Shown: positions 1 through 8,933, counted from the first letter of the stretch. The stretch is DNA of 64,000 bases from Citrobacter tructae (GCF_004684345.1 NZ_CP038469.1:4092001-4156000), one strand, 5' to 3'. Made by a program: numbers and translations. Notes: generated from the sequence alone by a model not told the origin.

Positions 1-1
1 A

Positions 2-1414
2 ACAGGAGCCGCCGCCGAACTTATTTTAATAGTATTACTTGGGATAATGGCACTTGCCTGCCAGGACAAATTTGATGTTCAGCTTAAAAATGGGAGAACC
101 TTTACATCACTTTATCTCATGCTATTGGCACGCTCAGGTAGCAGGAAATCAACGGTATTCAGATTGTTGATGGAGGAAATTCATCAACTGGAAAAAGAGC
201 TGCGAAATGATTTTCTGTTAAAAGAGAAAATTTATAAGCTTAAGCTAGTATCCTGGGAAACCGAGCTAAAAGAGCGTAAAAAGCAATTTAGCAAAGCTGT
301 TCGTCAGAAGGCTGATGTAACTGAAGCACTTGAGGAATTGGAGGAGTGCCAAATGAGAAAACCATCAGTCCCAGAAAGAAAGTATCTTACTAAAAACGAT
401 TCAACAAGTGAGGGACTTAAAAAGGCATTAGCGCTGGGCTCTCCATCATTGATGCTTGGTTCTGATGAAGCCGGAGGGGTGTGTGACAGCAATCTTTTTC
501 GCAATATATCAGTTCCCAACTCTCTTTGGGGAGAAGGGAGAATCTCTGACAGCAGAGCATCTCGTGACAGCTACGATGTTGATGATGTCCGGCTGACCGT
601 ATTGCTGTTGTTACAGCCTGAATTATTTAACGACTTTATAAGTAAGCAGGGGAAAAAATTAAGAAACTCAGGATTCTTAGCCCGTTTATTATTGATTGAT
701 CTGGAGCAACTCCCTGAACTATGTGACATCCCTGAAGCGTGTTCATGGCCTGATGAACCAGGACTTGATGGTTTTTTCTCTATTATCGTAAAGCATTTGC
801 AAGACGGGATAGAGCGTAGAGAAAAAAATGAAGAGCGTATCTGTATTACTTTATCTGTAGAAGCACAGGCTGTATGGGATACACAAAGCCAAAGAATTAC
901 AGAGCTTATGAAGCCAGGAGAGAGTCTGCACTACTATGATGATTTTGGTGCCAGATTTATGGAACAAACAACAAGAATCGCAGCAGTAATGCAAATGTTT
1001 ATTACACCCGATTCATCGATAATTACTAAGGATACTTTTATGTCAGCATCTAAATTAATGCAATGGATTCTTAATCATTTAATCATTAAGGTTGATTCTA
1101 CCCGAGAGCCTACAAGGGCTGAAAAATTAAAATGGTACCTTGAAGATAATCTTGTTAGTAATGGTTCTTACGACTTCAAAAAGAATGACCTCATTAAAAA
1201 AGGTCCATATTCGATCAGAAGTTCAGAAAAGCTGATGCCTACTTTAGAACAGCTTGAATCTGAAGGAGTAGTGCAATTATTCGAAAGGAATGGAATTAAT
1301 TATGTAAAATTTATTGGTTCAATAATGGAACCTAAAAAACTTGCCGAGAAGACAAATGTTCCTTTAATAAACTCGGGATCAGTTGTAATGAATAAGCTCC
1401 CTATGCCTAAATAA
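2..1414 (+). CDS. DUF3987 (YfjI-like) protein, 5' end outside window
   Basis: The reading frame is open from the first complete codon (position 2), so the true start is upstream; the ATG at 47 is internal. The N-terminal part seen here (ALACQD, then GRT, SLYLMLLARSGSRKST) matches the DUF3987 family, whose members include YfjI of the CP4-57 prophage and resemble the helicase/primase-associated C-terminal part of phage replication proteins. A charged, probably coiled stretch follows (about residues 45-110). The C-terminal 100 residues look like a small winged-helix. The gene is A+T-rich compared with the backbone. The neighbouring Gp2/YfjJ-like gene repeats the yfjI-yfjJ order of CP4-57. Its function is not established; a role in replication or maintenance of the element is an inference. 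Confidence 0.7.
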   Translation, partial: TGAAAELILIVLLGIMALACQDKFDVQLKNGRTFTSLYLMLLARSGSRKSTVFRLLMEEIHQLEKELRNDFLLKEKIYKLKLVSWETELKERKKQFSKAVRQKADVTEALEELEECQMRKPSVPERKYLTKNDSTSEGLKKALALGSPSLMLGSDEAGGVCDSNLFRNISVPNSLWGEGRISDSRASRDSYDVDDVRLTVLLLLQPELFNDFISKQGKKLRNSGFLARLLLIDLEQLPELCDIPEACSWPDEPGLDGFFSIIVKHLQDGIERREKNEERICITLSVEAQAVWDTQSQRITELMKPGESLHYYDDFGARFMEQTTRIAAVMQMFITPDSSIITKDTFMSASKLMQWILNHLIIKVDSTREPTRAEKLKWYLEDNLVSNGSYDFKKNDLIKKGPYSIRSSEKLMPTLEQLESEGVVQLFERNGINYVKFIGSIMEPKKLAEKTNVPLINSGSVVMNKLPMPK

Positions 1415-1508
1415 CTTCAGAGTGGTTTTATTTTTTATCTGATTAATGTTTTGACGTTAATGTCAGTAACACTGCGGCTTTCGTTTAAATTATTGCGGAG
1501 AACAATTC

Positions 1509-1553
1509 ATGAGTTTACTTGGTATATGTAATATACCTTCATCAATGATCTAA
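1509..1553 (+). other. Possible 14-codon leader ORF with internal palindrome
   Basis: A GGAG at 1497-1500 sits 8 nt before an ATG at 1509 that opens a 14-codon frame ending in TAA at 1551-1553. Inside it, 1521-1537 is a perfect 7-3-7 inverted repeat (GGTATAT, 3 nt, ATATACC) that could be an operator. No homologue is recognised. It could equally be chance, since the region is A+T-rich. Confidence 0.2.
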
Positions 1554-1596
1554 TCTTATACCTGCATCCCCCAACAGGGTTATATCCAACATCACG

Positions 1597-1618
1597 TGGG
1601 TAGCGTGAGGGCTACCCA
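1597..1618 (+). terminator. Hairpin upstream of the Gp2-like gene
   Basis: TGGGTAGC and GCTACCCA form a perfect 8-bp stem with a 6-nt loop about 40 nt before the Gp2-like start. No T-run follows, so it may be a factor-dependent terminator, an attenuator or a protein site rather than a simple intrinsic terminator. The rest of 1415-1656 shows only the short ORF above. Confidence 0.35.
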
Positions 1619-1656
1619 TTATCCAAAGATTATTATTTACATGCTTAAGGATTATT

Positions 1657-2355
1657 ATGGAATCACAATATTAACTTACCAACGAAGAAACCGATAACTT
1701 GGTAGAAATAGCCTCCAGAAAGTATAGATCGCCTATTGACCTCAATATTCTCAACCCACTGCTTAACATGGTCTACGGCACACTGGAGCAGAATAACCGA
1801 ATACTAGGTATTCGTACTGACTCGAGATTCGCCCAGTCTCATGTACCAGGAGAGCCTGATCTACCAATATGCTTCCAGCGAGATGATCCGCAGGCAATTA
1901 CTCGCTTCTTCGAGTCACTGAAAAGTCAGTTACGGGGGGATCATAACCGGTCCAGGAGACTAGGTAATCCGACGTTGCCATCTTATGGGTGGTGTAGGGA
2001 ACGTGATACAAGCGAGCATCCCCATTACCACCTGATGTTGTTGTTTAATGCAGATGTGTATGGGTACCTGGGCAATTACCAAGAACTCAATGCTAAAAAT
2101 ATGGCAACCCGAATACAGAAAGCCTGGTGCAGTGCTGTAGGGCTTGCTCACGAAGATTACGCAACATTAACTGAATTTCCACCAAATGCTGTTTATAGGT
2201 TTAGCATCTTCGATGCTTTGGATCGTAACCCAGTCTACTGGGATTTCCTGATTCGACTGGCGTACTTGGCCAAAACCAGAACCAAGGATACCCACAGCAG
2301 CAACCGTAACTTTGGCACAAGCCAGTGTCCCCGCTTAAGCGGATTAGCCTGTTAA
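1657..2355 (+). pseudogene. YagK/YfjJ (inovirus Gp2-like) gene with an in-frame stop at codon 6
   Basis: An ATG at 1657 has a good AAGGA ribosome site (1647-1651) and begins MESQY, then a TAA at 1672-1674, after which the same frame continues without break as LTNEETDNL and on for 227 codons. The body has family landmarks: HPHYHLMLLFN followed by a G-Y segment, an AYLAKTRTKD segment and RNFGTSQ near the end, typical of the YagK/YfjJ C-terminal family (replication-initiator-like HUH proteins of inoviruses and P4-type elements). The codon-6 stop probably inactivates it, unless translation restarts at the TTG at 1699 or the stop is read through. It lies just downstream of the yfjI-like gene, as in CP4-57. 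Confidence 0.65.
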
Positions 2356-2398
2356 TAGCACTCTGGGTGAGGTATTTATCCTCACCCTTGCTATTAAC
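2351..2398 (+). terminator. Long two-step hairpin at the end of the Gp2-like gene
   Basis: The outer arms GTTAATAGCA (2351-2360) and TGCTATTAAC (2389-2398) are perfect complements. Inside them GGGTGAGG (2365-2372) pairs with CCTCACCC (2380-2387) around a 7-nt loop. The outer arm covers the gene's stop codon. There is no strong T-run, so it is a likely transcript end or stability structure rather than a textbook terminator. Confidence 0.5.
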
Positions 2399-2447
2399 AT
2401 AATTGATACATTTCTCGGTAAAAAATTCGATGCTGTGTCTCGGTACC

Positions 2448-2481
2448 CTGCTACAGCTGCTACATGTAGCAGCTGTAGCAG
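2448..2481. repeat. Perfect 34-bp palindrome
   Basis: The 17-base half CTGCTACAGCTGCTACA is followed directly by its exact reverse complement. Each half itself contains two copies of CTGCTACA, so the site is four alternating copies of an 8-mer. It lies in the gap between the convergent Gp2-like gene and the DUF3396 gene. It could be a protein-binding or replication site of the element, or a cruciform-forming end of the inserted cassette. The rest of 2399-2653 holds no visible gene. Confidence 0.6.
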
Positions 2482-2653
2482 TCCTCAGAGAAAGAGGCTA
2501 AATATTTTCCGCAAGCAATTACCCCATCGGTGTATCTGGAATTTACGAGCTTATACTAATAACGCATCTCGTGAGAGAGATTGTAATTACGTTTACGATT
2601 ATATTGTTCGGTAACTAATTTGATGGCCCCCTCTGCGTGAGAAGGCCTTATTG

Positions 2654-3850
2654 TTATTCAGGTAGAACAAATACACTTCCTTTGTCATCCCGCTTCAGTA
2701 GCTTCCAGTTGGCTCGATGCTGCTTACCATGCTTGTCCTCAAAGGGCGGCATTTTTTGTCCTTCGCGGGTCTGAATATATTGGGTAGTACCATTAACAAT
2801 CGTGGCCCATTGTCCCGCATAAGGTGAAATTTCATCCGTCCAGCGTGTAATACGCTCAGGGTCTTTCGCTGCCGGAATAGTGGCAAGAGACGGAAGCTCT
2901 ACATCAAAGCGGGCCAGCCATCTGGCAGTGGAATTATCATCAAAACGAATTTCACCGGCAATCGATCCATATCCCAAGCTACCAATTTCTGGTGCTCTAA
3001 TAGGTTTCAGTACATTATTCACTTTGACATAAAGTTCAGGGTAAGGATTATCATTCACCCAGCCTAATTCGGGCCATTCACCGGCCCGGATGATGACCCC
3101 ACCGTTATAAGGCGTAATGTTAATAGCGGGGTTACTGAGCGTACTACGCAGATAAGACATTCCACCCAATTTTTCCAGCCATTCATTATTGAAAAATGTT
3201 TGCCAATTAATGGTTCGAAACCCATTCCTTAATCGCTTATCCGTCAACCCTCCAGGTATGTCGACGCCAAGAAATTCTTGCCCAATGTCATACTCCAGAT
3301 GTTGATATCGTTCTTCTTCGTAGCATTGCTGAATACCTAACCCCATCAGGCCATGGATGGGTTGCAGAACGGAACAAAAATGGCTTAGTAACTTTTCAAG
3401 GTTACTTTTGTCTTTTAATTCTGACACTGGTAGTGAGAAGCCAAAGCAACTAACTCGCTTATGAACTGATTCATACCAGCCTGCTGGTGAATTTACATTG
3501 ACAGAGTAGTCGCTGGCGAAACGAAAACCTTTATCTGAATACCATTTGAAATCAATGTCATCACCAAAACTGTTGGCGATCGCTTCTTTAAATTCTTTAG
3601 GTGATATAGCACTGTAATCCATGTCTTTATTCGGATCGTCAATATATCCCCACTTCAGTTTCTTGCCGAATTCATTGTGGTAAAGCTGATACGCCTCGGC
3701 AATGCGTGCCCGGTTTTCCCTGGTATAGCCTTTATCCAGATAAAACCACGCCACTAAGCCGACCTGTAGCGCGTTGTGGCGCTCTGAGTCTTCCTCCGCA
3801 CCATAAGTAAATTCGTATTCGGCCTGCTTAAACTTATCAAAAAAATCCAT
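2654..3850 (-). CDS. DUF3396 immunity protein (TsiV-like) to the VRR-NUC effector
   Basis: The protein has 398 aa, with no signal peptide or membrane segment, so it is cytoplasmic. The central part (about residues 100-250, including WYESVHKRVSCFGFSLPV and the Leu/Gly-rich segment after it) fits DUF3396, the family that supplies immunity (TsiV) to VRR-NUC T6SS effectors (TseV) in Salmonella. It begins 11 nt after the effector stop, with an AAGGAG ribosome site overlapping the effector's end, so the two are co-transcribed from vgrG. The inferred role is binding and blocking the neighbouring nuclease in the producing cell. The last 140 residues are not assigned to a family here. Confidence 0.75.
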   Translation of the reverse strand: MDFFDKFKQAEYEFTYGAEEDSERHNALQVGLVAWFYLDKGYTRENRARIAEAYQLYHNEFGKKLKWGYIDDPNKDMDYSAISPKEFKEAIANSFGDDIDFKWYSDKGFRFASDYSVNVNSPAGWYESVHKRVSCFGFSLPVSELKDKSNLEKLLSHFCSVLQPIHGLMGLGIQQCYEEERYQHLEYDIGQEFLGVDIPGGLTDKRLRNGFRTINWQTFFNNEWLEKLGGMSYLRSTLSNPAINITPYNGGVIIRAGEWPELGWVNDNPYPELYVKVNNVLKPIRAPEIGSLGYGSIAGEIRFDDNSTARWLARFDVELPSLATIPAAKDPERITRWTDEISPYAGQWATIVNGTTQYIQTREGQKMPPFEDKHGKQHRANWKLLKRDDKGSVFVLPE

Positions 3851-3861
3851 GTGTTAGCTCC

Positions 3862-5130
3862 TTAATCAGGCCACCAGACAAAATCCTGGCGTGGCTTCAA
3901 ATTCATTGAGGATGAAGTGGGTTGCTGGCTATCAGGCTCCGCAGCCGTTGCCATATTTAGGCTACCCGCCGGAAGCAGAAAGGTGGCTGCCGTTCTGGTA
4001 TATTGCACCATCGTACCGGCAATGGCTCCCGTCAGGCTTTCACCTGCCGCTATCGCGACTGAACCTGCGCCCGCTGTGGCAGGAATGACGACCATTGGCC
4101 CCACAAGTAAAGCGCCAAGGAAACCAGCAGCACGTTCTTGGTCGCTTGCCTCTTGCGCCATTTCTCCCGCATCCCGCTGCGGCTTTAGTGTATGTACCGT
4201 CATGCCTGCAGGTGGCACCCAGTAATCCCCCGCCAGCTGGTTAAAGTGGTTTTGTACCTGACGAAACTCCTGCTCCATTTCTCCTTCCAGCAGATGATAA
4301 GCAGGGACATCAGGGCGGATGCAGATTTTTTCTGTCTCTCCCAGTGCATCAGCCACGGGCTTGTAAACCGGCTCCTGCACCGAGTCCCGTATCCATTCGC
4401 GTTTGCGCTTATCGTCTACCTGACAGACATCGGTTTCCATTAAGCGAAAGTTATCCCGAACTCCGGCAATATCTTCATATGCACGTTGTTGTTGTATCGA
4501 TAAATAATCACCAGGAAACTTAATCTCAATCACCGTATGAATATTGCCCTGACTGAAAGCCGGTTTCCCGGTCAGGCTGACATCCTTAAGACGAATCACA
4601 TCGGGTATCCGAAAGCTTCCCTTTCGTTTAAGCACCACGTCCAGCGCATCATCCAGCACAATGTCACTTGTGCCTGGGGCTGGCAGCGTTTCCAGCTCAT
4701 CCCGCGTCAGCAGTTCGATAATGCGTTCCAATTTCCCTTCGGCCATCTCCCTCAGACGGCCTTCCAGCCCCTGTTTTATCAGGCTATATTGCGACAGTGG
4801 AAAGCTGCTCGGCCAGTTGGGGCGAAGTTTGCTCATCAACGGGGCCGGAGGCTGTACGGTCATGTCATAACCCACTTCCCCAATGTAGGGGAAATGAAAA
4901 TTGAAATTCCGGTCATCCTGCCGAATCAGCCGGGTCACTTTACGCTGATACATTAACTGCCCGTCAGAGCGTTTCGCCGGATATTTCAGCGCATAGTTCA
5001 CCTTCTCGCACAGATACCACAAATCCAGAGGGTTCGTGACTCTGGCAACGGTTCCGGTGGGTTCTTTTACCGTCGATGCCGTTTTTTTAGGCTCACCTGG
5101 CATACTGGCGGTTTTCTTCCCTGCAGCCAT
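3862..5130 (-). CDS. T6SS effector with VRR-NUC nuclease domain (TseV-like)
   Basis: The protein has 422 aa and starts with a Lys/Thr-rich, probably disordered stretch. A PD-(D/E)XK core of the VRR-NUC type is visible: PDVI (Asp177), then VIEIKFPGD (Glu202, Lys204), then Q-x3-AYEDI. VRR-NUC domains are structure-specific DNases, and TseV effectors use them to damage target-cell DNA. Residues about 335-390 are unusually Ala/Gly-rich and hydrophobic, and are not part of the nuclease. Its ATG overlaps the vgrG stop by one base (TAATG), showing translational coupling to the spike gene, and its immunity gene follows 11 nt later. No PAAR motif is seen, so loading onto the VgrG C-terminal extension is likely (inference). 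Confidence 0.8.
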   Translation of the reverse strand: MAAGKKTASMPGEPKKTASTVKEPTGTVARVTNPLDLWYLCEKVNYALKYPAKRSDGQLMYQRKVTRLIRQDDRNFNFHFPYIGEVGYDMTVQPPAPLMSKLRPNWPSSFPLSQYSLIKQGLEGRLREMAEGKLERIIELLTRDELETLPAPGTSDIVLDDALDVVLKRKGSFRIPDVIRLKDVSLTGKPAFSQGNIHTVIEIKFPGDYLSIQQQRAYEDIAGVRDNFRLMETDVCQVDDKRKREWIRDSVQEPVYKPVADALGETEKICIRPDVPAYHLLEGEMEQEFRQVQNHFNQLAGDYWVPPAGMTVHTLKPQRDAGEMAQEASDQERAAGFLGALLVGPMVVIPATAGAGSVAIAAGESLTGAIAGTMVQYTRTAATFLLPAGSLNMATAAEPDSQQPTSSSMNLKPRQDFVWWPD

Positions 5131-7697
5131 TAGCTTTCCTCCTTGTCGTTATCTGAAAAGTCGAGAGGCAGAGATGTACTGGCATCCCAGTAGCTGCCAC
5201 AGAATAATTCTCGCCTGAACTGTTCCGGATGTGGTGTCAGTTCTATTTTTTCGCTCTGATGAGTCCACGCTCGCTGAGTTTGCCCATTATCGCTGGTTTT
5301 GCCGCTGAGCGTTGTGCCGGAGAAAGAGAGGGTATAAGGGAAGCCTGCTAATGGTTCATTCGTCTTCTGGTCGCGGAGGGTAAAAAATTCGCTGTAACCT
5401 TCCGCTATTGGCATTACAGGCATCTTTACCGCCATTGTAGCGGGCGCAGTCAGATGGGTGCGTTTAATCTTACGGGTGTAAGTGGTGTCTGTGCCGTATT
5501 CTATTTTCCCTTCTTCTATCCTCAGATAGCTGCCGCCACCAATTAACGTTACCCGTTTCTTCCCGGCAAACAGGATATCACCCATAGCGGTGATGCTGAG
5601 TTTCTGCTCTGCGCTCAGGTGCATTTCACCATTCTGCGCCTGCACTTCCACCGGTCCTTCGCTGGCAATGACGCTGAGTTTTCCTGTACGGGCAAACAGC
5701 CCTATTTTCTCGCCTACCATGATGGTGGTGTTACCCATAGAGCCAGTGCTGATATCGCCTCCTGCATTGACGGCAATATTTTCCGCTGCGGCAAGCTGCA
5801 TATGCTCACCGCTGGTAAATGCTACGCCCTCCGGTCCATGGAAATGAATCATCCCGTTAAGCGGCTTCAGTCGTTTATTAAACATCGCTATCTGGCTGGC
5901 AATATCCGCTTCCAGCGCCTGTGCCTGTTCCGCTGCTGCGGCCAGAGCCTGTAACTGATTCTGGCAGATTTCAATTTCCCGTAGAGCGGTATCCATATCC
6001 AGTACCTCGCCTGCGGCTTTGGTCTGGCCGTCTGCGGTCACGAACAATCCTTTTGCCACACGGATCACACCGTGTTCGTCGGTACGCAATTCAAAACCGG
6101 AGCCCCGCTGTTTGCCCTGTTCATCAGTAATATGGCCCTGATTGAGTTGTGAAGCGCCATACGGGGTGGTCAGCGCAATATGCTCCTCACCGCGCAGGTC
6201 CTTCATTCGCAGCTCATTCCCCCCGGCAGTGCGCAGAATGTTCTGGCTGCGGTTGTCACGGGTAACGATGTCGGCGTGTTCTGAGTCGTGGAAGGCATTC
6301 GCAATATAAGGGCGGTCCGGATTGCCATCATGGAATGCCACGCCCACTTCAGCCCCGTCGACAAGCGGCATATGCCAGCCATACTCATCCCCGGCAAAAG
6401 GTTTCATCATACGCAACCACGGATAAGCGAATCCTGGCTCGCATTCTTCCAGATTAAAATCTATCCGCACCCGGTAACGACCGGATGCGTCAAGATGCGC
6501 ATACGGATCATGCTTTTCACGGCTTTCCACCCGCCCCGGTATCGTGCCGTGAATTTCGGGACGAGAAATTTCAGCAGGGCGAAAACAGTATTCTTCCCGG
6601 TATGGCATTCCCCACACCGACACATGCAGACGGGAATCACGCGAACCGCGATAGGATGCAAAGGCGATAATCACTCCGTCTTGAAGGTCGCGCAGGTTTG
6701 CACCGACAGGGTCAATCACCATTCCCGGACTCAGCCAGTAAGCGTTGCTGAAAAGGTGAAGATAAGCGGATTTATTCAGCTCGCGCTCATGGCGGATGCG
6801 GGCATAGAAGGCTCCGCTTTCAGTTTCGGGCTCCGGGTCAGTATCATCTCCAGCTTTAAGGTAAGGCTCTGCATAACGATAATGCTCCCCCGTGGATACA
6901 GCAGGAGAACGCACAGAGACAGTGGCATCCATTGGCTCCAGTGCTGTGCGATGATTGTAATCGCCGGTCGATACCTTCGCCGTCACCACGTTATGCCAGG
7001 TGCGCACGCCCCAGCAGCAGAGTTCCGCGCCATCATACAGGCCGGAAGGTTCGTGATAGGGCAGGGCACCGTTAAAGATATAGTGAAGCTGGCTGTCCCC
7101 AAAGACGGTAACATCAAGCTCTGTGACGTCGTTCATCTCCTGACGAAACCAGATGCCCACCTCAGACAGAATGCGCTGAATAAACTCCAGGTCGGTTTCA
7201 CGCCACTGGGTTATCAGCTCGCGAACAGGGTAAACACGCGAGAGGGTGAACTCAAAATCAGTCCCTTCCAGTCCATGTGAGCGCAATACCTGCTCCACCA
7301 CTTCCGGTACAGAAAGAGCCTGATAAATAGCACAGCGGCGGGAGCGGGAGAGCAGACCAAGCCGGGATTCCAGAGTAACAGCGTAATGTGACTGGTCAGC
7401 ACTGGTGGAAAGCCATTCAAGGCCGGTAATGATGCCATGAACAACCTTGCAGTCCCGCATATGGAAACTGGCGTATTTCAGCAGAACATCCTGGCCCTGA
7501 ACTTGTTGTAAAGTAGTGAATTCGATACGCCACGAGAAAGGGCGGCTGAGACATTCGGTGCCCCGGAAACGTAACACATCGGGTTTTACCGGACTGTCGT
7601 TGATAGTGAGGCAATAAGAAGAGAGTGGGGAACTATCTGTAATCGCTGTTCTGTCCATCAACGTTGCACCTTCCTGGTTCTGGAATGTCGTCGCCAT
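5130..7697 (-). CDS. vgrG: VgrG/TssI T6SS spike protein with C-terminal extension
   Basis: The protein has 855 aa. The N-terminal two-fifths is the gp27-like base, with SWRIEF, YPVRELITQWRETDLEFIQRILSEVG-type sequence and the ARIRHERE region. The gp5-like OB-fold follows (YRVRIDFN, SYPW-like AYPWLRM, VGVAFHDGNPDRPYI), then a repetitive beta-helix/DUF2345 region (about 600-740). The last roughly 95 residues (EFFTLRDQKTNEPLAGFPY onward) form a transthyretin-like adaptor domain, typical of VgrGs that carry a cargo effector encoded next door. The ATG at 7697 lacks a clear ribosome site; the ATG at 7658, preceded by GGAAGG, is an alternative. No other T6SS structural gene is in the window, so this is an orphan vgrG cassette that depends on a T6SS elsewhere. 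Confidence 0.9.
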   Translation of the reverse strand: MATTFQNQEGATLMDRTAITDSSPLSSYCLTINDSPVKPDVLRFRGTECLSRPFSWRIEFTTLQQVQGQDVLLKYASFHMRDCKVVHGIITGLEWLSTSADQSHYAVTLESRLGLLSRSRRCAIYQALSVPEVVEQVLRSHGLEGTDFEFTLSRVYPVRELITQWRETDLEFIQRILSEVGIWFRQEMNDVTELDVTVFGDSQLHYIFNGALPYHEPSGLYDGAELCCWGVRTWHNVVTAKVSTGDYNHRTALEPMDATVSVRSPAVSTGEHYRYAEPYLKAGDDTDPEPETESGAFYARIRHERELNKSAYLHLFSNAYWLSPGMVIDPVGANLRDLQDGVIIAFASYRGSRDSRLHVSVWGMPYREEYCFRPAEISRPEIHGTIPGRVESREKHDPYAHLDASGRYRVRIDFNLEECEPGFAYPWLRMMKPFAGDEYGWHMPLVDGAEVGVAFHDGNPDRPYIANAFHDSEHADIVTRDNRSQNILRTAGGNELRMKDLRGEEHIALTTPYGASQLNQGHITDEQGKQRGSGFELRTDEHGVIRVAKGLFVTADGQTKAAGEVLDMDTALREIEICQNQLQALAAAAEQAQALEADIASQIAMFNKRLKPLNGMIHFHGPEGVAFTSGEHMQLAAAENIAVNAGGDISTGSMGNTTIMVGEKIGLFARTGKLSVIASEGPVEVQAQNGEMHLSAEQKLSITAMGDILFAGKKRVTLIGGGSYLRIEEGKIEYGTDTTYTRKIKRTHLTAPATMAVKMPVMPIAEGYSEFFTLRDQKTNEPLAGFPYTLSFSGTTLSGKTSDNGQTQRAWTHQSEKIELTPHPEQFRRELFCGSYWDASTSLPLDFSDNDKEES

Positions 7698-8069
7698 TCA
7701 AACGGCTAACACCTGGTTTTAGAAGGGTTAATTGTGTGATATACGAACAGGCTGGACAATCTTATTTTTGTACTCATTTATTGAACAGTATTTTCCCCCG
7801 GCTAAGCGGCAGACCCGCCCCCGCAAACCCTTACCTGAATCATTCCCCCGTGACAAAAAACACCTATAGGCGGTCGAGTCCTGCTGGCCTGAGTATTTAG
7901 CTCAAAATATGCAGAGCAAAGCCACAATCCTCAGCCAGCTTGAGGCTATCTGCCACGTGTAAAATTCCATCCCTCATTCCAAATGTTTTTAGACAGATAT
8001 TATTCTGGTGAATCCCCCGCATCCTTAATGGATTGCGGGGCTTTTTGTTTTTCACACTGAGATCACTGT
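7698..8069. other. 372-bp gap between divergent vgrG and GTPase genes
   Basis: No convincing ORF is seen. The part near 7698-7800 is A+T-rich and should hold the vgrG promoter, though no confident -35/-10 pair could be picked. The right end carries the terminator-like hairpin at 8014-8050. The change from cassette to island core must lie here. Confidence 0.4.
8014..8050 (+). terminator. Intrinsic terminator-like hairpin before the GTPase gene
   Basis: CCCCGCA-TCC and GGA-TTGCGGGG form a stem (8015-8040) followed by CTTTTTG and more T residues. It lies 20-30 nt before the GTPase start, so it either ends a transcript from upstream that is no longer intact, or attenuates the GTPase transcript. 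Confidence 0.6.
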
Positions 8070-8933
8070 ATGAATAAATTTGATGGTATTCAGGCCATTG
8101 AGAAACCGCTGGCTTCGCTTCCGCATCCTCTTCGCAACCACATTCTTGAACGTCTTCGTAACCTTATCCATTATGAACCGGTGATCGGCATTATGGGGAA
8201 AACAGGGGCGGGAAAATCGTCGCTGTGTAATGCCCTGTTTGCCGGAGAGGTGTCGCCGGTCAGCGATGTGGTGGCCTGTACCCGCGCCCCCCTGTGCTTT
8301 CGTTTGCAGGTTGGCGAGCGCTTTATGACTATTGTGGACTTGCCTGGTGTTGGTGAAAGCGAAAGTCGTGATGCGGAATATGCTGCACTTTACCGCAAGC
8401 AGCTTCCCCGACTTGACCTGGTGCTGTGGCTGATTAAGGCCGATGACCGGGCTCTGGCGGTAGATGAGCATTTTTACCGACAGGTGATTGGTGAGGCATA
8501 CCAGCATAAGGTGCTGTTTGTTATCAGCTAGTCGGACAAGACTGAACCCACCAGCGGAGGAGAACGATTATCCACAGAGCAGAAGCAAAACATCAGCCGC
8601 AAAATCTGCCAGTTGCATGAAATCTTTCAGCCTGTAAACCCTGTCTGCGCGGTGTCGGTTCGTCAGCTGTGGGGGCTTAGGGTAATGGCCGAACGGATGA
8701 TCCGTTGCCTGCCACGCGAGGCCAGCAGCCCGGTAGCGGTACAGCTCAGTGCGTCATTTCGTACCGATGCCGTTAATAAAAAAGCCTGTGACGATTTTGG
8801 GGAAACGGTCGGCTCGGTACTGGACACAGTAAGCTCCATGCCCCTGATACCGGCCCCGGTTCGGGCAATCATTCAGGCTGTACGCGACACCGTGGTGTCG
8901 GTTGCCCGTGCCGTCTGGAATTTCTTCTTCTGA
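8070..8933 (+). pseudogene. YfjP/YeeP-type GTPase split by an amber codon
   Basis: The frame starts at ATG 8070 with a P-loop (GIMGKTGAGKSS) and a G3 motif (DLPGVGES), and stops at TAG 8529-8531 after 153 codons. The next codons in the same frame read SDKTEPTSGGE and continue open to 8933, giving exactly the 287-residue length of E. coli YfjP if the TAG were CAG (Gln), as expected in the NKxD-region context VISQSDKTEP. The break is therefore a single C-to-T nonsense change that removes the nucleotide-specificity Lys-Asp region and the C-terminal helical/hydrophobic tail. As in CP4-57, a DUF932 gene and a yfjR-like gene follow. The function of these GTPases is unknown. Confidence 0.8.

Noticed and set aside
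6288..7280. 330-aa ORF opposite vgrG
   Set aside because: Antisense to the conserved gp27/gp5-like part of vgrG, with no domain of its own.
8613..8933. Separate gene for the second half of the GTPase
   Set aside because: It is in the same frame as the first half, the TTG has no ribosome site, and the sequence is the plain C-terminal continuation.
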